12,138 nt of DNA, from assembly GCA_964461295.1 (NCBI GenBank), contig CAYWTX010000645.1:1-12138 (forward strand), in the 5' to 3' direction. Origin of the DNA: CAYWTX01 sp964461295. Lineage in GTDB: Bacteria; Planctomycetota; Phycisphaerae; SM23-33. Each line of letters begins with the position of its first letter. Position 1 is the first letter of the stretch. Shown piece by piece: positions 1-7,500 of the stretch. Made by a program: the position numbers and the translations under genes. The notes beneath the pieces were generated by a model that was not told the origin of the DNA, searched no databases, and worked only from the letters and a program-made list of their open reading frames with translations.

Positions 1-1789
1 GGCTCACCCAGAGCGGCGAGAACTCGCCGATGAGACCGGGGACGGTCTCCTTGAGCGGGTCATCGCTGAGGTACCCCTTCTGCTTCTTGGCGTAGAGGAG
101 CGTCTCCTGCTCCTTGCCCGCATGGGCTTCGTCGGGGAAGAACTCCTCCAGGAAGTTCCGGTCGCAGACGTAGCTGAGCTCGAACTGCAACGTCCAGTCG
201 TTCGGCAGGAACTGCTTGTGCCGCACCAGCGCCCTGCCCCGCTCCGTCGGGGCCAGGATGTTCTCGCGTTCCTGGCCGAAGTCGTCTCTCTCCTCCTGGT
301 CCAGCAGGCCGTGGACCTTCGAGTAGCCGCTGTAGGTCTCGCGGTCGTACTTGACGTTGATGCCGGCCAGGGGTCCGCGCTTGTACCAGTCCATGTCGAG
401 TGTGGCGTTGAAGCCTTGTGGCTTCAGCACGCCCAGCAGGCGGAACAGGTGCCACTCCGACTCAACGCCGAAGCCCAGGTTGCCGTGCGTGCCGATGGAG
501 GCCCTCCGCAGGGGCGTGTGGCCTTCCTCGAACGTCGTTTGCGACTCGGGCCAGAAGGCGACCGGCACGCCGCGGATGTTGTAGGTGACGTCCTTCATCT
601 CGCCCAGCCAGGTGTGCTCGCCCAGGCGCTCGCCCTTCTCGTCGTAGGGCGTGTTGTCCTTGAGGTACATCCGCTTGGCGCCCATGGAGTACTCGGGCGT
701 GAAGAAATCGCTGCTGGAGACCTGGGCGTCCTTGAAGACCATCTCCCGCTCGCTCAAGGCCCGGGCTTCCCGGGCCCGCACGAAGATGGGGATCTCCCGT
801 TGCTCCTGTACCGTGCGGAGCACCGGTTCCAGGATCAGCGCCCGGTTGGCGGTGAAGTCGTAGAACGTGGAGGGGCTTCGCATCGAGCGATCGCCGCGGG
901 TGATCCTCACGTCGCCCTCGAGGTAGGCGCCGGTGATGACTTCCTCGCCCCCGCCGGGCGCCTTCATCCCGCGAAGCGCCGGGGCGTACGGCGTGCTTGC
1001 CGCCGGCAACGACGCCGGCTTGGGCTCGCTGAAGACCACGGCCGAGTCGGCGCGCATCTCCAGGAACCGGTCGCTATCGGGGGCCCCTTGCGAGATGTAG
1101 ATGTCGCCGCGGGCAACCGTGACTCGCCGCTTGTCGGGCCCCTGCCCCACCTCCCGGGAGGTGATCTGCCTGGCGTTGAAGTCCACGGGGTCCACCCGCT
1201 TGGGCCGCGCGGGGGTAATGATCTTGATCGCCGCGGCGTCTTCCGCCGGCGCGACGCGCGGGCCGGCGCCCATGCCGGCCTCCGCCGGCTGCGACTCCAG
1301 CGTGACCGGCTGGCGAGGACCCTCAACGGCCCGCTCGACCGCGGCGGCCTTGCGGGCCTCCACCCCGCGCCGGTACAGCGGGAAGTCCGTCAGCGGGCGG
1401 TCGGACATGACTCCGCCGGCCGTGAGACGCCCGAAGCTGCGAACCGAAACCAGCAGGACGCGGTCGGAAGTGGTCGAGCCGCCAGGCTCGGCGATCCTGG
1501 CGTCGCCTTCCACGTACGCGGTGATGCGGTAGTACGACAGTTCGCCAGCCTTGCGGCTGCGGATCCACAAGACGGCGTCGCGCCCGGAGATCTCGCGTTT
1601 GCCGAGGGAGAGGCTGAAGTTGCCCAGGACGACGCAGATCTGGTCGCCGCCGTCGGCGAAGGAATGCATCTCGACGCCCTGGACGCGGGCGTCCTCGTGA
1701 AGGTACTCTTCGGCGCCGGCCGCGGAAGACAACAGCAGCCCCGCCGCCAGGGCCGGCCAGATCACGTTGACCTTGGCGAACGAATTCAT
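1..1789 (-). CDS. lptD: LPS-assembly protein LptD/OstA-like, N-terminal 596 residues (C-terminus beyond the left edge)
   Basis: LptD inserts lipopolysaccharide into the outer leaflet of the outer membrane through a lipid-receiving periplasmic domain and a beta-barrel. I translated the minus strand directly: the frame is open from an ATG at 1789 to the window edge. Residues 1-26 are a signal peptide with an AGA|EE cleavage site. OstA-like strand segments follow, with EGD-R-I repeats at 94-99 and 291-296 and a related stretch at 223-253. Residues 309-319 (FYDF...RALI) and 364-374 (TPEYSMGAKRM) match the conserved approach to the barrel. The barrel begins near 430-481, with the typical D-W-Y-x-R-G-P pattern at 467-473. 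The start is supported by GAGG five bases upstream. Most of the barrel lies outside the window. The periplasmic part is more than twice as long as in E. coli LptD. Only Cys52 and Cys542 are visible after the signal peptide, so the E. coli disulfide scheme cannot be assumed. The family call is firm; strict orthology is less so. Confidence 0.8.
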   Translation of the reverse strand, partial: MNSFAKVNVIWPALAAGLLLSSAAGAEEYLHEDARVQGVEMHSFADGGDQICVVLGNFSLSLGKREISGRDAVLWIRSRKAGELSYYRITAYVEGDARIAEPGGSTTSDRVLLVSVRSFGRLTAGGVMSDRPLTDFPLYRRGVEARKAAAVERAVEGPRQPVTLESQPAEAGMGAGPRVAPAEDAAAIKIITPARPKRVDPVDFNARQITSREVGQGPDKRRVTVARGDIYISQGAPDSDRFLEMRADSAVVFSEPKPASLPAASTPYAPALRGMKAPGGGEEVITGAYLEGDVRITRGDRSMRSPSTFYDFTANRALILEPVLRTVQEQREIPIFVRAREARALSEREMVFKDAQVSSSDFFTPEYSMGAKRMYLKDNTPYDEKGERLGEHTWLGEMKDVTYNIRGVPVAFWPESQTTFEEGHTPLRRASIGTHGNLGFGVESEWHLFRLLGVLKPQGFNATLDMDWYKRGPLAGINVKYDRETYSGYSKVHGLLDQEERDDFGQERENILAPTERGRALVRHKQFLPNDWTLQFELSYVCDRNFLEEFFPDEAHAGKEQETLLYAKKQKGYLSDDPLKETVPGLIGEFSPLWVS

Positions 1790-1797
1790 CGCATCCT

Positions 1798-1813
1798 CAA
1801 GCCCGAGGGCTTG
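1798..1813 (-). promoter_or_regulatory. Hairpin abutting the lptD ribosome binding site
   Basis: On the minus strand, CAAGCC and GGCUUG form a 6-bp stem with a CUCG loop. The last G of the stem is the first G of the GAGG Shine-Dalgarno sequence (1797-1794 plus the stem base), which lies five bases before the lptD ATG. The pairing is read directly. A role in tuning translation is an inference; the structure is small and could be fortuitous. Confidence 0.4.
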
Positions 1814-1907
1814 CCGCGGGTCCGAACATGCACCGGGACCGGCCGGCGAACGGACGAACCTGCCGCCAGCCCCGCGCGCGCAAAACACCTTCGCCCATCA
1901 GGCAGCG

Positions 1908-1935
1908 ATTATAGGCGCCGCGCCCCGCAAGTCAA
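1908..1935 (-). promoter_or_regulatory. Housekeeping sigma-type promoter for lptD
   Basis: On the minus strand, a -35 box TTGACT (1935-1930) and a perfect -10 box TATAAT (1913-1908) are separated by 16 bp. This is the most AT-rich spot between the deacetylase stop and the lptD start. The expected transcript start is near 1900-1902, giving a leader of about 110 nt. It gives lptD its own transcription start downstream of the deacetylase gene. No clear intrinsic terminator was seen between the two genes, so read-through is also possible. Confidence 0.75.
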
Positions 1936-2026
1936 CAAACAGTCGGCGTTGCCAACCGCCGCCTCGCGACCAGGCCGGGCGGCAATCCCAGGTTCGTCGT
2001 CCCCATTGTCCCGCGGCCCTGCCGTT

Positions 2027-3019
2027 TCACTTCCTTCGGATCAGGATCTCGCCGGCGTCCGGGACGGCCTCGAAGGCGACCTTGTCGTCCCCGCCGGCGC
2101 TCCAGACGCCCTTGCCGTTCTGCGAGGCCGTCGCTCCCGTCCACCCGGCGGGCAGCTTCATCACCAGCGTCAAGGGCATATCGTAGGTCTCGTCGGGCAA
2201 CTCGTCGGTCAGCTTGAGCTTCATGCCTTGGCCATCGGCCTGGACAAGTTCCAGCCGCGCGGACCTTGCCTCGCTGATGTACTGGGCCATCTGTCCGAAC
2301 GTGTGGACGCCCAGTTCCTTGCGGCCCTTGAGCATGTCCAGGATCTCGCCCCAGCCGGCGCCGCTGCCATGCAGCGTCACCACGCTCCAGCCTTGCCTGG
2401 CCGCCAGGTCGTCGGCCAGCTTGGTCCAGCCGTCGAGCTTGGCGCCGTCCATGATGAAGTCTTCGGTCCGCATCAGGTTGCCGACATGGTGGCTGTAGAC
2501 GAAGTGCTTGCCGGCCATCCGGCCGGCGATGTGATACTTTGCCGCCAGCCGATTGAAGCCGCCCGACGGGTACGCGATGACCAGCACCTTCTGGCCGGGC
2601 ACTTCCTTCTGGATCGTCTCCTTGCACAGCGACAGGGCCCCCTCGCCCTCGGCATACCCGTGCGAACAGGTATGGCTGCCGATTTCATGCCCGGCGTCGG
2701 CCAGCTTGCGGAGTTGCTCCCAGGTCATCCGGCCTTTGCCGCCGATCCACGCCGAGTTGATGCAGAAGGTCGCCTTCAGGCCGCGCTTGTCGAGCTCGAC
2801 GGCCGTCTCGGTGAAGTGCTTCTCGCCGCCATCGTCGAAGGTCAGCGACAGCACGCCCTGTGCCTGCCGCGGCCAAAGCGAGATTTCGTGGGGCAGCGTC
2901 TTTGCCGGTTGAGTAGCCGCCGGCGCCGTCGTTGGGGCCGGCCTGGAGGCCGGAGAAGACGCGAGAGTCTGTACGGCGACGAACCCCGCCAGCGCGGCGA
3001 GCGAAACGGCTCTGGTCAT
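2027..3019 (-). CDS. Secreted polysaccharide deacetylase (NodB homology domain)
   Basis: This is a carbohydrate esterase family 4-type enzyme, expected to remove N- or O-acetyl groups from a glycan outside the cytoplasm with a bound metal. The protein has 330 residues. A signal peptide covers about 1-23 without a lipobox cysteine, followed by a Pro/Ala/Thr linker (TAPAATQPA, 31-39). The NodB motifs are present: TFDDG at 60-64 (D62 catalytic base, D63 metal ligand), HEIGSHTCSH at 111-120 (H116 and H120 metal ligands), AYPSGG at 149-154 and LHG at 216-218. Residues from about 255 to 330 look like an added beta-strand-rich domain of unknown role. An in-frame TGA 13 codons upstream and no other start codon fix the ATG. 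The ribosome binding site is weak (AGGG about 8 bases upstream). The gene lies upstream of lptD on the same strand with a 237-bp gap, and diverges from the pilin gene. The glycan substrate cannot be told from sequence. Confidence 0.88.
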   Translation of the reverse strand: MTRAVSLAALAGFVAVQTLASSPASRPAPTTAPAATQPAKTLPHEISLWPRQAQGVLSLTFDDGGEKHFTETAVELDKRGLKATFCINSAWIGGKGRMTWEQLRKLADAGHEIGSHTCSHGYAEGEGALSLCKETIQKEVPGQKVLVIAYPSGGFNRLAAKYHIAGRMAGKHFVYSHHVGNLMRTEDFIMDGAKLDGWTKLADDLAARQGWSVVTLHGSGAGWGEILDMLKGRKELGVHTFGQMAQYISEARSARLELVQADGQGMKLKLTDELPDETYDMPLTLVMKLPAGWTGATASQNGKGVWSAGGDDKVAFEAVPDAGEILIRRK

Positions 3020-3205
3020 GGCACGCCCTGTCTGTGGTTTAGCGGCTCCAGCGATTCAACCCGCATCGGCCGGCCATGTGTCGGATGCGAATTCGCTGAC
3101 GGCGACGAGGCGTGCATCCTGCATCCTGAACGCGGTCTCGCGCCCGTCGGCAAGCCCCGCCGGGCCTCCTGCCGCACCTTCGATGTCGGAGCAAGCGGAA
3201 ATCCA

Positions 3206-3234
3206 TTGACGGGCGCTTCGGGCGTGTATATGAT
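3206..3234 (+). promoter_or_regulatory. Housekeeping sigma-type promoter for the pilin gene
   Basis: A -35 box TTGACG (3206-3211) and a -10 box TATGAT (3229-3234) are separated by 17 bp. Five of six bases match consensus in each box. The predicted transcript start is near 3241, leaving a leader of roughly 185 nt before the pilin ATG. A second AT-rich hexamer, TATACT at 3273-3278, has no fitting -35 box. Confidence 0.65.
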
Positions 3235-3281
3235 GCCTATGGATGTGCCGGTGCGCGTTGCCCGGCAGTACGTATACTCGA

Positions 3282-3308
3282 GGCGGGCGAGCCCGTGGCA
3301 CGCCCGCC
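3282..3308 (+). promoter_or_regulatory. Perfect inverted repeat in the pilin leader
   Basis: GGCGGGCG (3282-3289) pairs with CGCCCGCC (3301-3308) around an 11-base loop. It lies inside the predicted 5' leader of the pilin gene, about 120 bases before the start codon. No T-run follows, so it is not a normal intrinsic terminator. It could be a leader hairpin or an operator-like site; at this GC content chance is a real alternative. Confidence 0.4.
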
Positions 3309-3412
3309 GAGTCAGCGCAGCGCAGCAAGTGCGGACAAGACGTGACTGTCCTTATTCCATCCAACCCATAGAGTCCCGCTCTTACCTCTGCGTGTCGCTG
3401 GCGTAGTCCCGG

Positions 3413-3420
3413 AAGGAGGT
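3413..3420 (+). promoter_or_regulatory. Full-consensus Shine-Dalgarno sequence of the pilin gene
   Basis: AAGGAGGT lies six bases before the ATG at 3427. It is an essentially complete match to the complement of the 16S rRNA 3' end and the strongest ribosome binding site in the window. It settles the start and suggests high translation, as expected for a structural pilin-like protein. Confidence 0.85.
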
Positions 3421-3426
3421 CGTCGT

Positions 3427-4302
3427 ATGCGACGATCCAAGGCGTTCACGCTGGTGGAGTTGCTGGTGGTTGTGGGCATTATCGGCTTGCTGGTGGCCAT
3501 TCTCGTGCCGACGCTGCAACAGGCTAACGAGTTGACCAACCGCACCGTGTGCATGAGCAACCTCAGCAGCATCGGAAAGGGCCTGGTCCTCTACAAGGGC
3601 GCCAACGACAATCGCACGCCGTTCATTGCCAAGACCGGCGGCGCCTGGCTGACCACAGCCACTGGAGGCACTGGCGCCTCCGGCGGCAGGTATGTGGGGC
3701 CTTCGGCGAATACGACCACGGCGAGAAGCGTCACCTCCCTGATGTTCCTGCTCGTTCGCGACGGCCAGCCGGCAAAACTCTTCACCTGCCCGAGTGACAA
3801 GAGCGCCGCGGTGGATGCCAACACCCGGTATCTCACAAACAGCAACGACCCCAACAGCGAGACGTACTGCTGGGACTTCGGCTCCCCGAACAACGTCAGC
3901 TACTCCTGGCAGTGCCCGCAGTACGTGGCGTCGGACCCCAACGGGGCCAGCGGCATTGACGACAACTTCCCAGACGCGGTGATCATCGGCGACCAGAGCC
4001 CGTGGCGCACCGGCGTTGACGGCGTCAAGTGGGAGCCGAAGAACATCGGAGCCGTTACCTCCGACGACGTGGTCAAGCACATGAGCCAGAACCACACCAA
4101 GGGCAAGAAGGCCAACTTCCTGTATGTCGGGATGAACGTGGCCCAGAAGGACCGCCCGGACGTCGGTTACAGCAAGGACAACGTGTATACCGCGGCCGGA
4201 ACCAGTTCAGGCATGCAGGCCGCAACTCTCATCACGGTTATCAACCACACGCAGACCAAGGACACCTTCCTCATCGGCCCAACGCCCTCCGCCTACCCAT
4301 AG
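3427..4302 (+). CDS. Prepilin-like protein with type II/IV N-terminal methylation motif
   Basis: Pseudopilins are cut by a prepilin peptidase at the inner membrane, methylated, and assembled into a short or long fibre. This one has 291 residues. It has a short basic leader (MRRSKA), then FTLVELLVVVGIIGLLVAIL from residue 7, with the conserved Glu at +5 (E11) and a helix to about residue 30. Cleavage is expected between A6 and F7; Gly is more usual before the cut. The C-terminal globular domain is of the planctomycete type: CPSD at 121-124, and near 221-255 a stretch resembling the H-x9-DG prepilin-associated motif (QNH...ANFLYVGMNV...DNVYT). The DGH core of that motif is replaced by GMN (235-237). 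The gene stands alone, with its own promoter and terminator. No secretion ATPase or peptidase gene is nearby. Such proteins occur in many copies in planctomycetes and their functions are mostly unknown. Confidence 0.88.
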   Translation: MRRSKAFTLVELLVVVGIIGLLVAILVPTLQQANELTNRTVCMSNLSSIGKGLVLYKGANDNRTPFIAKTGGAWLTTATGGTGASGGRYVGPSANTTTARSVTSLMFLLVRDGQPAKLFTCPSDKSAAVDANTRYLTNSNDPNSETYCWDFGSPNNVSYSWQCPQYVASDPNGASGIDDNFPDAVIIGDQSPWRTGVDGVKWEPKNIGAVTSDDVVKHMSQNHTKGKKANFLYVGMNVAQKDRPDVGYSKDNVYTAAGTSSGMQAATLITVINHTQTKDTFLIGPTPSAYP

Positions 4303-4326
4303 GGAGAGCGGATGCTGAGTTTCCTG

Positions 4327-4368
4327 ACGGGGCGGACTCGCGGTCAGCGGGTCCGCCCCGTTCGTTTT
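4327..4368 (+). terminator. Intrinsic terminator of the pilin gene
   Basis: An 11-bp perfect stem, ACGGGGCGGAC (4327-4337) with GTCCGCCCCGT (4351-4361), encloses a 13-base loop and is followed by a T-rich tail ending TCGTTTT (4362-4368). It starts 25 bases after the pilin stop codon. It should end the pilin transcript and uncouple it from the TPR gene downstream. Confidence 0.88.
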
Positions 4369-4448
4369 GCCGCGAGATTGCCCGGCGCGGTCGGCGGGCG
4401 CAACCAAAGGCAGCGGGGAGCAGGCAGCAGTACCAGCCGCGGCGTTTG

Positions 4449-4467
4449 CGCGGCGCGCCGCGGCCGC
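4449..4467. repeat. Overlapping GC palindromes
   Basis: A perfect 14-bp palindrome CGCGGCGCGCCGCG (4449-4462) overlaps an 8-bp palindrome GCGGCCGC (4460-4467), between the pilin terminator and the TPR promoter. They are seen directly. No function is implied, and local GC richness is the simplest explanation. Confidence 0.3.
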
Positions 4468-4547
4468 GTCGGGCTCCCGCGCCGGCCCCGCCCGTCCAGG
4501 CGCTTCCACCATGGCGGCAAGTCAAGCAGCCCGGATTCGGGGCAAGA

Positions 4548-4576
4548 TTGACAAGCGAGGCCGGAACACCGATAAT
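4548..4576 (+). promoter_or_regulatory. Strong housekeeping sigma-type promoter for the TPR gene
   Basis: A perfect -35 box TTGACA (4548-4553) and a -10 box GATAAT (4571-4576, five of six bases) are separated by the ideal 17 bp. The expected transcript start is near 4583, only about 17 bases before the ATG, so the leader contains little beyond the ribosome binding site GAGGTG (4587-4592). This is among the best promoter matches in the window. Confidence 0.8.
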
Positions 4577-4599
4577 CTGCTTGGGTGAGGTGCTAACGG

Positions 4600-7500
4600 A
4601 TGCTGACGAAGCGTCGCGTAGTGTTGATGGCCATAGTGATAGTGGTGCTGGCGTTGCTGGCTGGAGGCATCGCCTGGCACATCCGCAAGAATACGGGGGT
4701 GAACCTGCTGGCCCGGGCCGATCTGGCCGTCCAGGCGGGGAAGTTCGACAAGGCGCTCGACCTGGCGAGGGATTACATCGCCACGCATCCGGATGACTGG
4801 CGCGGCTACCGCACGCGGGCCTTGGCATTCTCCCGGCAGGGCAAGTACGACCTGGCCCGCGAGGTGCTGGCGGAGGGGCTCCGCCGCCGGCCGGACAACG
4901 CCTGGATCGCCTTGGCCCTCGCCGATACGTACTCGCAGCCCGTGACGCCGATCCTCGCCGTGGCGGACAACCGGCGGGACGTTGGGGCCCTTCGCCGGGT
5001 GCTGGCGATGCTGGGGGAGGCCAACAAGGTCCTGCGCGAGTTCCGCTCGGGCAGCGACGCCGACGCGGTCCTGATTCGCGAGGCGGTGGGGCTGAACCTT
5101 CGGACCGAGGCGGAGGTCGGGCGCATCCTGGTCAAACTGCTCGAACAGGAGGTCCAACTCGCCGAGCGTCACGGTTCGCCGGAATCCGTGAAGCCCAAGC
5201 GGGAGGAGTGCGACGAGGCGCGGGCCGCCCTCGCCCAAGCCCGGCAGGAGGCCGTCAAGACGCTGCTGGAGGTCATTCGGAAGGACGCTTCACGCGCCGC
5301 GGCCGCCCAGGCGCTCGTCGCCCAGTGCATCGAGAACGGCGACCGGGCGAGCCTGGAGGAGGCCCGGCGGCTGATCCGCTCGTCAAGCGCTCCGCCGCCT
5401 ATGGCCGTCGTGAGGCTCGCGTTGGACCAGCTCGATGCGGCCGGCGACGCCAACCAGCCCGACCGGGCGAAGAAGATCAACGAAGCCATCCGCCAGGTGG
5501 ACGGCGTCCTCGCGGGCCATCCTGACCACGTTGGGGCCAAGGTGACGCGGGCCGAACTGGCCCTGATGAACGACGACGCGAACACGGCCGAACGCCTCGC
5601 GAGCGAGGTCCTGCGGGCGGATCGGGGCAACCTGATCGCGCGCCTCTGCCACGGCCGCTCGCTGCTCCTGCGCGGCAAGTCCGCCGAGGCCGAGCTCGAG
5701 TTGTTCGCGCTCAAGAACGAGGCCCACGGGTGGGTGCAGGCCCAGTATTGGTACGGCGTGGCCGCCGATGCCGTCGGCAAGTCGGACACGGCTCGCGAGT
5801 CGATGCGGGCGGTCACGAAGCTGGAGGCGTCGGTCCGGGACCATCCGGCGTCCCTGCGTCTGGTCAGCCGGGCGCACAAGGTTCTGGCCGCACACCTGCT
5901 GAGGGACTTCCCCGCCCAGGCCTTCGACGACGCCAAGGCGGCGTACGACTCGGACCCCAACGATGCGCTGGCGCTGGCGCTGTTCGTGGGGGCCGCGCAA
6001 CGGACCGGGCAGCCCAACCTGGCCCGCGGCGCGTTGGCGGGCGCGCGGACCCGGCGCGCCGGCGACAGCGTCGTGCTCGACACCATCCGCAACGCCTACC
6101 TGGCGATGGGCGACGCCCGCGAGGCGGCCGAGACGGCCGAGGCGGCCTCGAAGCTCAAGCCCGTCGGCACGGCCGAACTCGAGGCCGTTGTCGCGGCGAT
6201 GTCTTTCCTGGGGCGGGGCGGCGAGGCCGACCGCCTCCTGAGCGAAGCGGTCGCTATGGATCCCAACAACGCCAGTCTCCAGTTCCTGCTGGGCCGGCGC
6301 TACGAGGCGACGGGCAGGGACCTCCAGTCGGTCGAGCCGATGCGCCGCGCGGTCGAGCTGGATCGGTCGCGGCGGGCGGAGTACCGCCTCGCGCTGGCAC
6401 GGGCTCTGGCCAACACCGCCCAGCCGGACGAAGCGATCCTGGTGCTGGCGCCCATCCTTTCCACCAGCCGGGAGGCCCAGGACCTGGACGCCCAGCAGCG
6501 CGTCCTTCGCGGCGACAAGATGGGCGACCAGCGGCTCTTCGGCGACCGCCAGAGCGGTCCGGAGCGCGGGCTGGCGATGGCGGCGGCCTGCCGCCATGCC
6601 GGCGATTTGCAGCGCTGCATCGAGGTCTGCCGAACCGCCCTGGACAAGAAGGACGCCAACGGCGTCGGGTGGCACCTGCTCCTGGGGCAGGCCTACCTGG
6701 AAGTGGACAAGGTGAAGGAATGCGTTGAGGCCTGGTCGAAGGGAGTCGCCGCCCACCCCAACGCCTGGCAACTCTACTCCCGTCTGGCCTCGGTCCTCGC
6801 CCGGGATGTCCCGCCCCAGGAAGCCCGCTCGAAACTGGCGAAAACCAGCGGCGCCCGGAAGGAACTTGTCGACTTCGCGGTGGGCGACCTGCACTACCAG
6901 AGAAAGGAGTTCCTCCGGGCGGCGGAACTGTACGGCGACGTGGCCGCCAACGCCGGCGCCTCGGAGGCCGTGCGCTACCTGGCGCGAGCGAACCGGGCCT
7001 GGGCGCTGAGCTTGGGCGGCAAGGTCGACGACGGCGTCGCCGAGATGGACAGGCTTGTCGCGCAGGGGAAGCTGGTAAACCAGACGCTCCACGCCAAGGC
7101 GAAGATGCTGGGGGCCGTTGGGCGGGCCGACCAGGCCGAGACCGTGCTGAACAGGCTTCTCCAGGCGGCCGAGCAGGCCCGCGACGCCCGCGAGGCGATC
7201 CGCGTCGCCGAGGCGCTCGGCGCCCTTGGCAGATACCCCCGTGCCCTGGCCGCCTGCGACCTGGCGGAGCGCCTGCTGCCCAACGAGGCCGCCAGCTACC
7301 TCCTCCGCGTGCGGATCCTTGCCGCGATGGGCCAGACCGAGGCACTGAGCGACCTCTACCGCAAGGCGATCCCGCTTCAGCCGGCGAACCTGGACCTGTA
7401 CGTCGCCCTGGCCGCGGCGCTGGACGCGCGCGGAGACCCCGCCGGAGTCCTCGCCGCGTTGAAGCAACTGGAGGGCCAGGGGCAGGCCGCACGCGACCTG

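Larger units (their letters stand above)
3020..3426. other. 407-bp divergent intergenic control region
   Basis: This region separates the minus-strand deacetylase from the plus-strand pilin gene. It holds a good plus-strand promoter (3206-3234), a perfect 8-bp inverted repeat (3282-3308), a smaller 5-bp inverted repeat (GGACA 3333-3337 with TGTCC 3347-3351) and a tandem TGCATCC duplication (3113-3126). I found no convincing -35/-10 pair for the deacetylase on the minus strand. The short open frames here have no recognisable protein features or ribosome binding sites, and I do not regard them as genes. I looked for the conserved core of a cyclic-di-GMP riboswitch and did not see it. Confidence 0.6.

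Noticed and set aside
1936..2026. Weak hairpins after the deacetylase stop as a terminator
   Set aside because: Stems of only 5-6 bp with long loops and no proper T-run; at this GC content such pairings are expected by chance.
3056..3364. 102-residue minus-strand open frame in the divergent region
   Set aside because: It would cover the pilin promoter and leader, has no convincing ribosome binding site, and shows no domain.
122..3406. 1094-residue plus-strand open frame
   Set aside because: It runs antisense through lptD, the intergenic gap, the deacetylase and the divergent control region. It has no ribosome binding site and no recognisable domain, while the opposite strand codes for two proteins with signal peptides and family motifs. 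High GC removes stop codons from the antisense frame.
3240..3412. Possible cyclic-di-GMP riboswitch before the pilin gene
   Set aside because: This class often controls pilin and surface genes, so I looked for its conserved core. The characteristic conserved stretches and tetraloop receptor pattern were not found.
3382..4095. 237-residue minus-strand open frame over the pilin gene
   Set aside because: It is antisense to a gene with a full Shine-Dalgarno sequence and prepilin motif, and it has no protein features of its own.
4029..4796. 255-residue plus-strand open frame bridging the pilin and the TPR gene
   Set aside because: It would overlap the ends of two well-supported genes and cross a strong intrinsic terminator and a promoter. 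It is a shifted frame of both.
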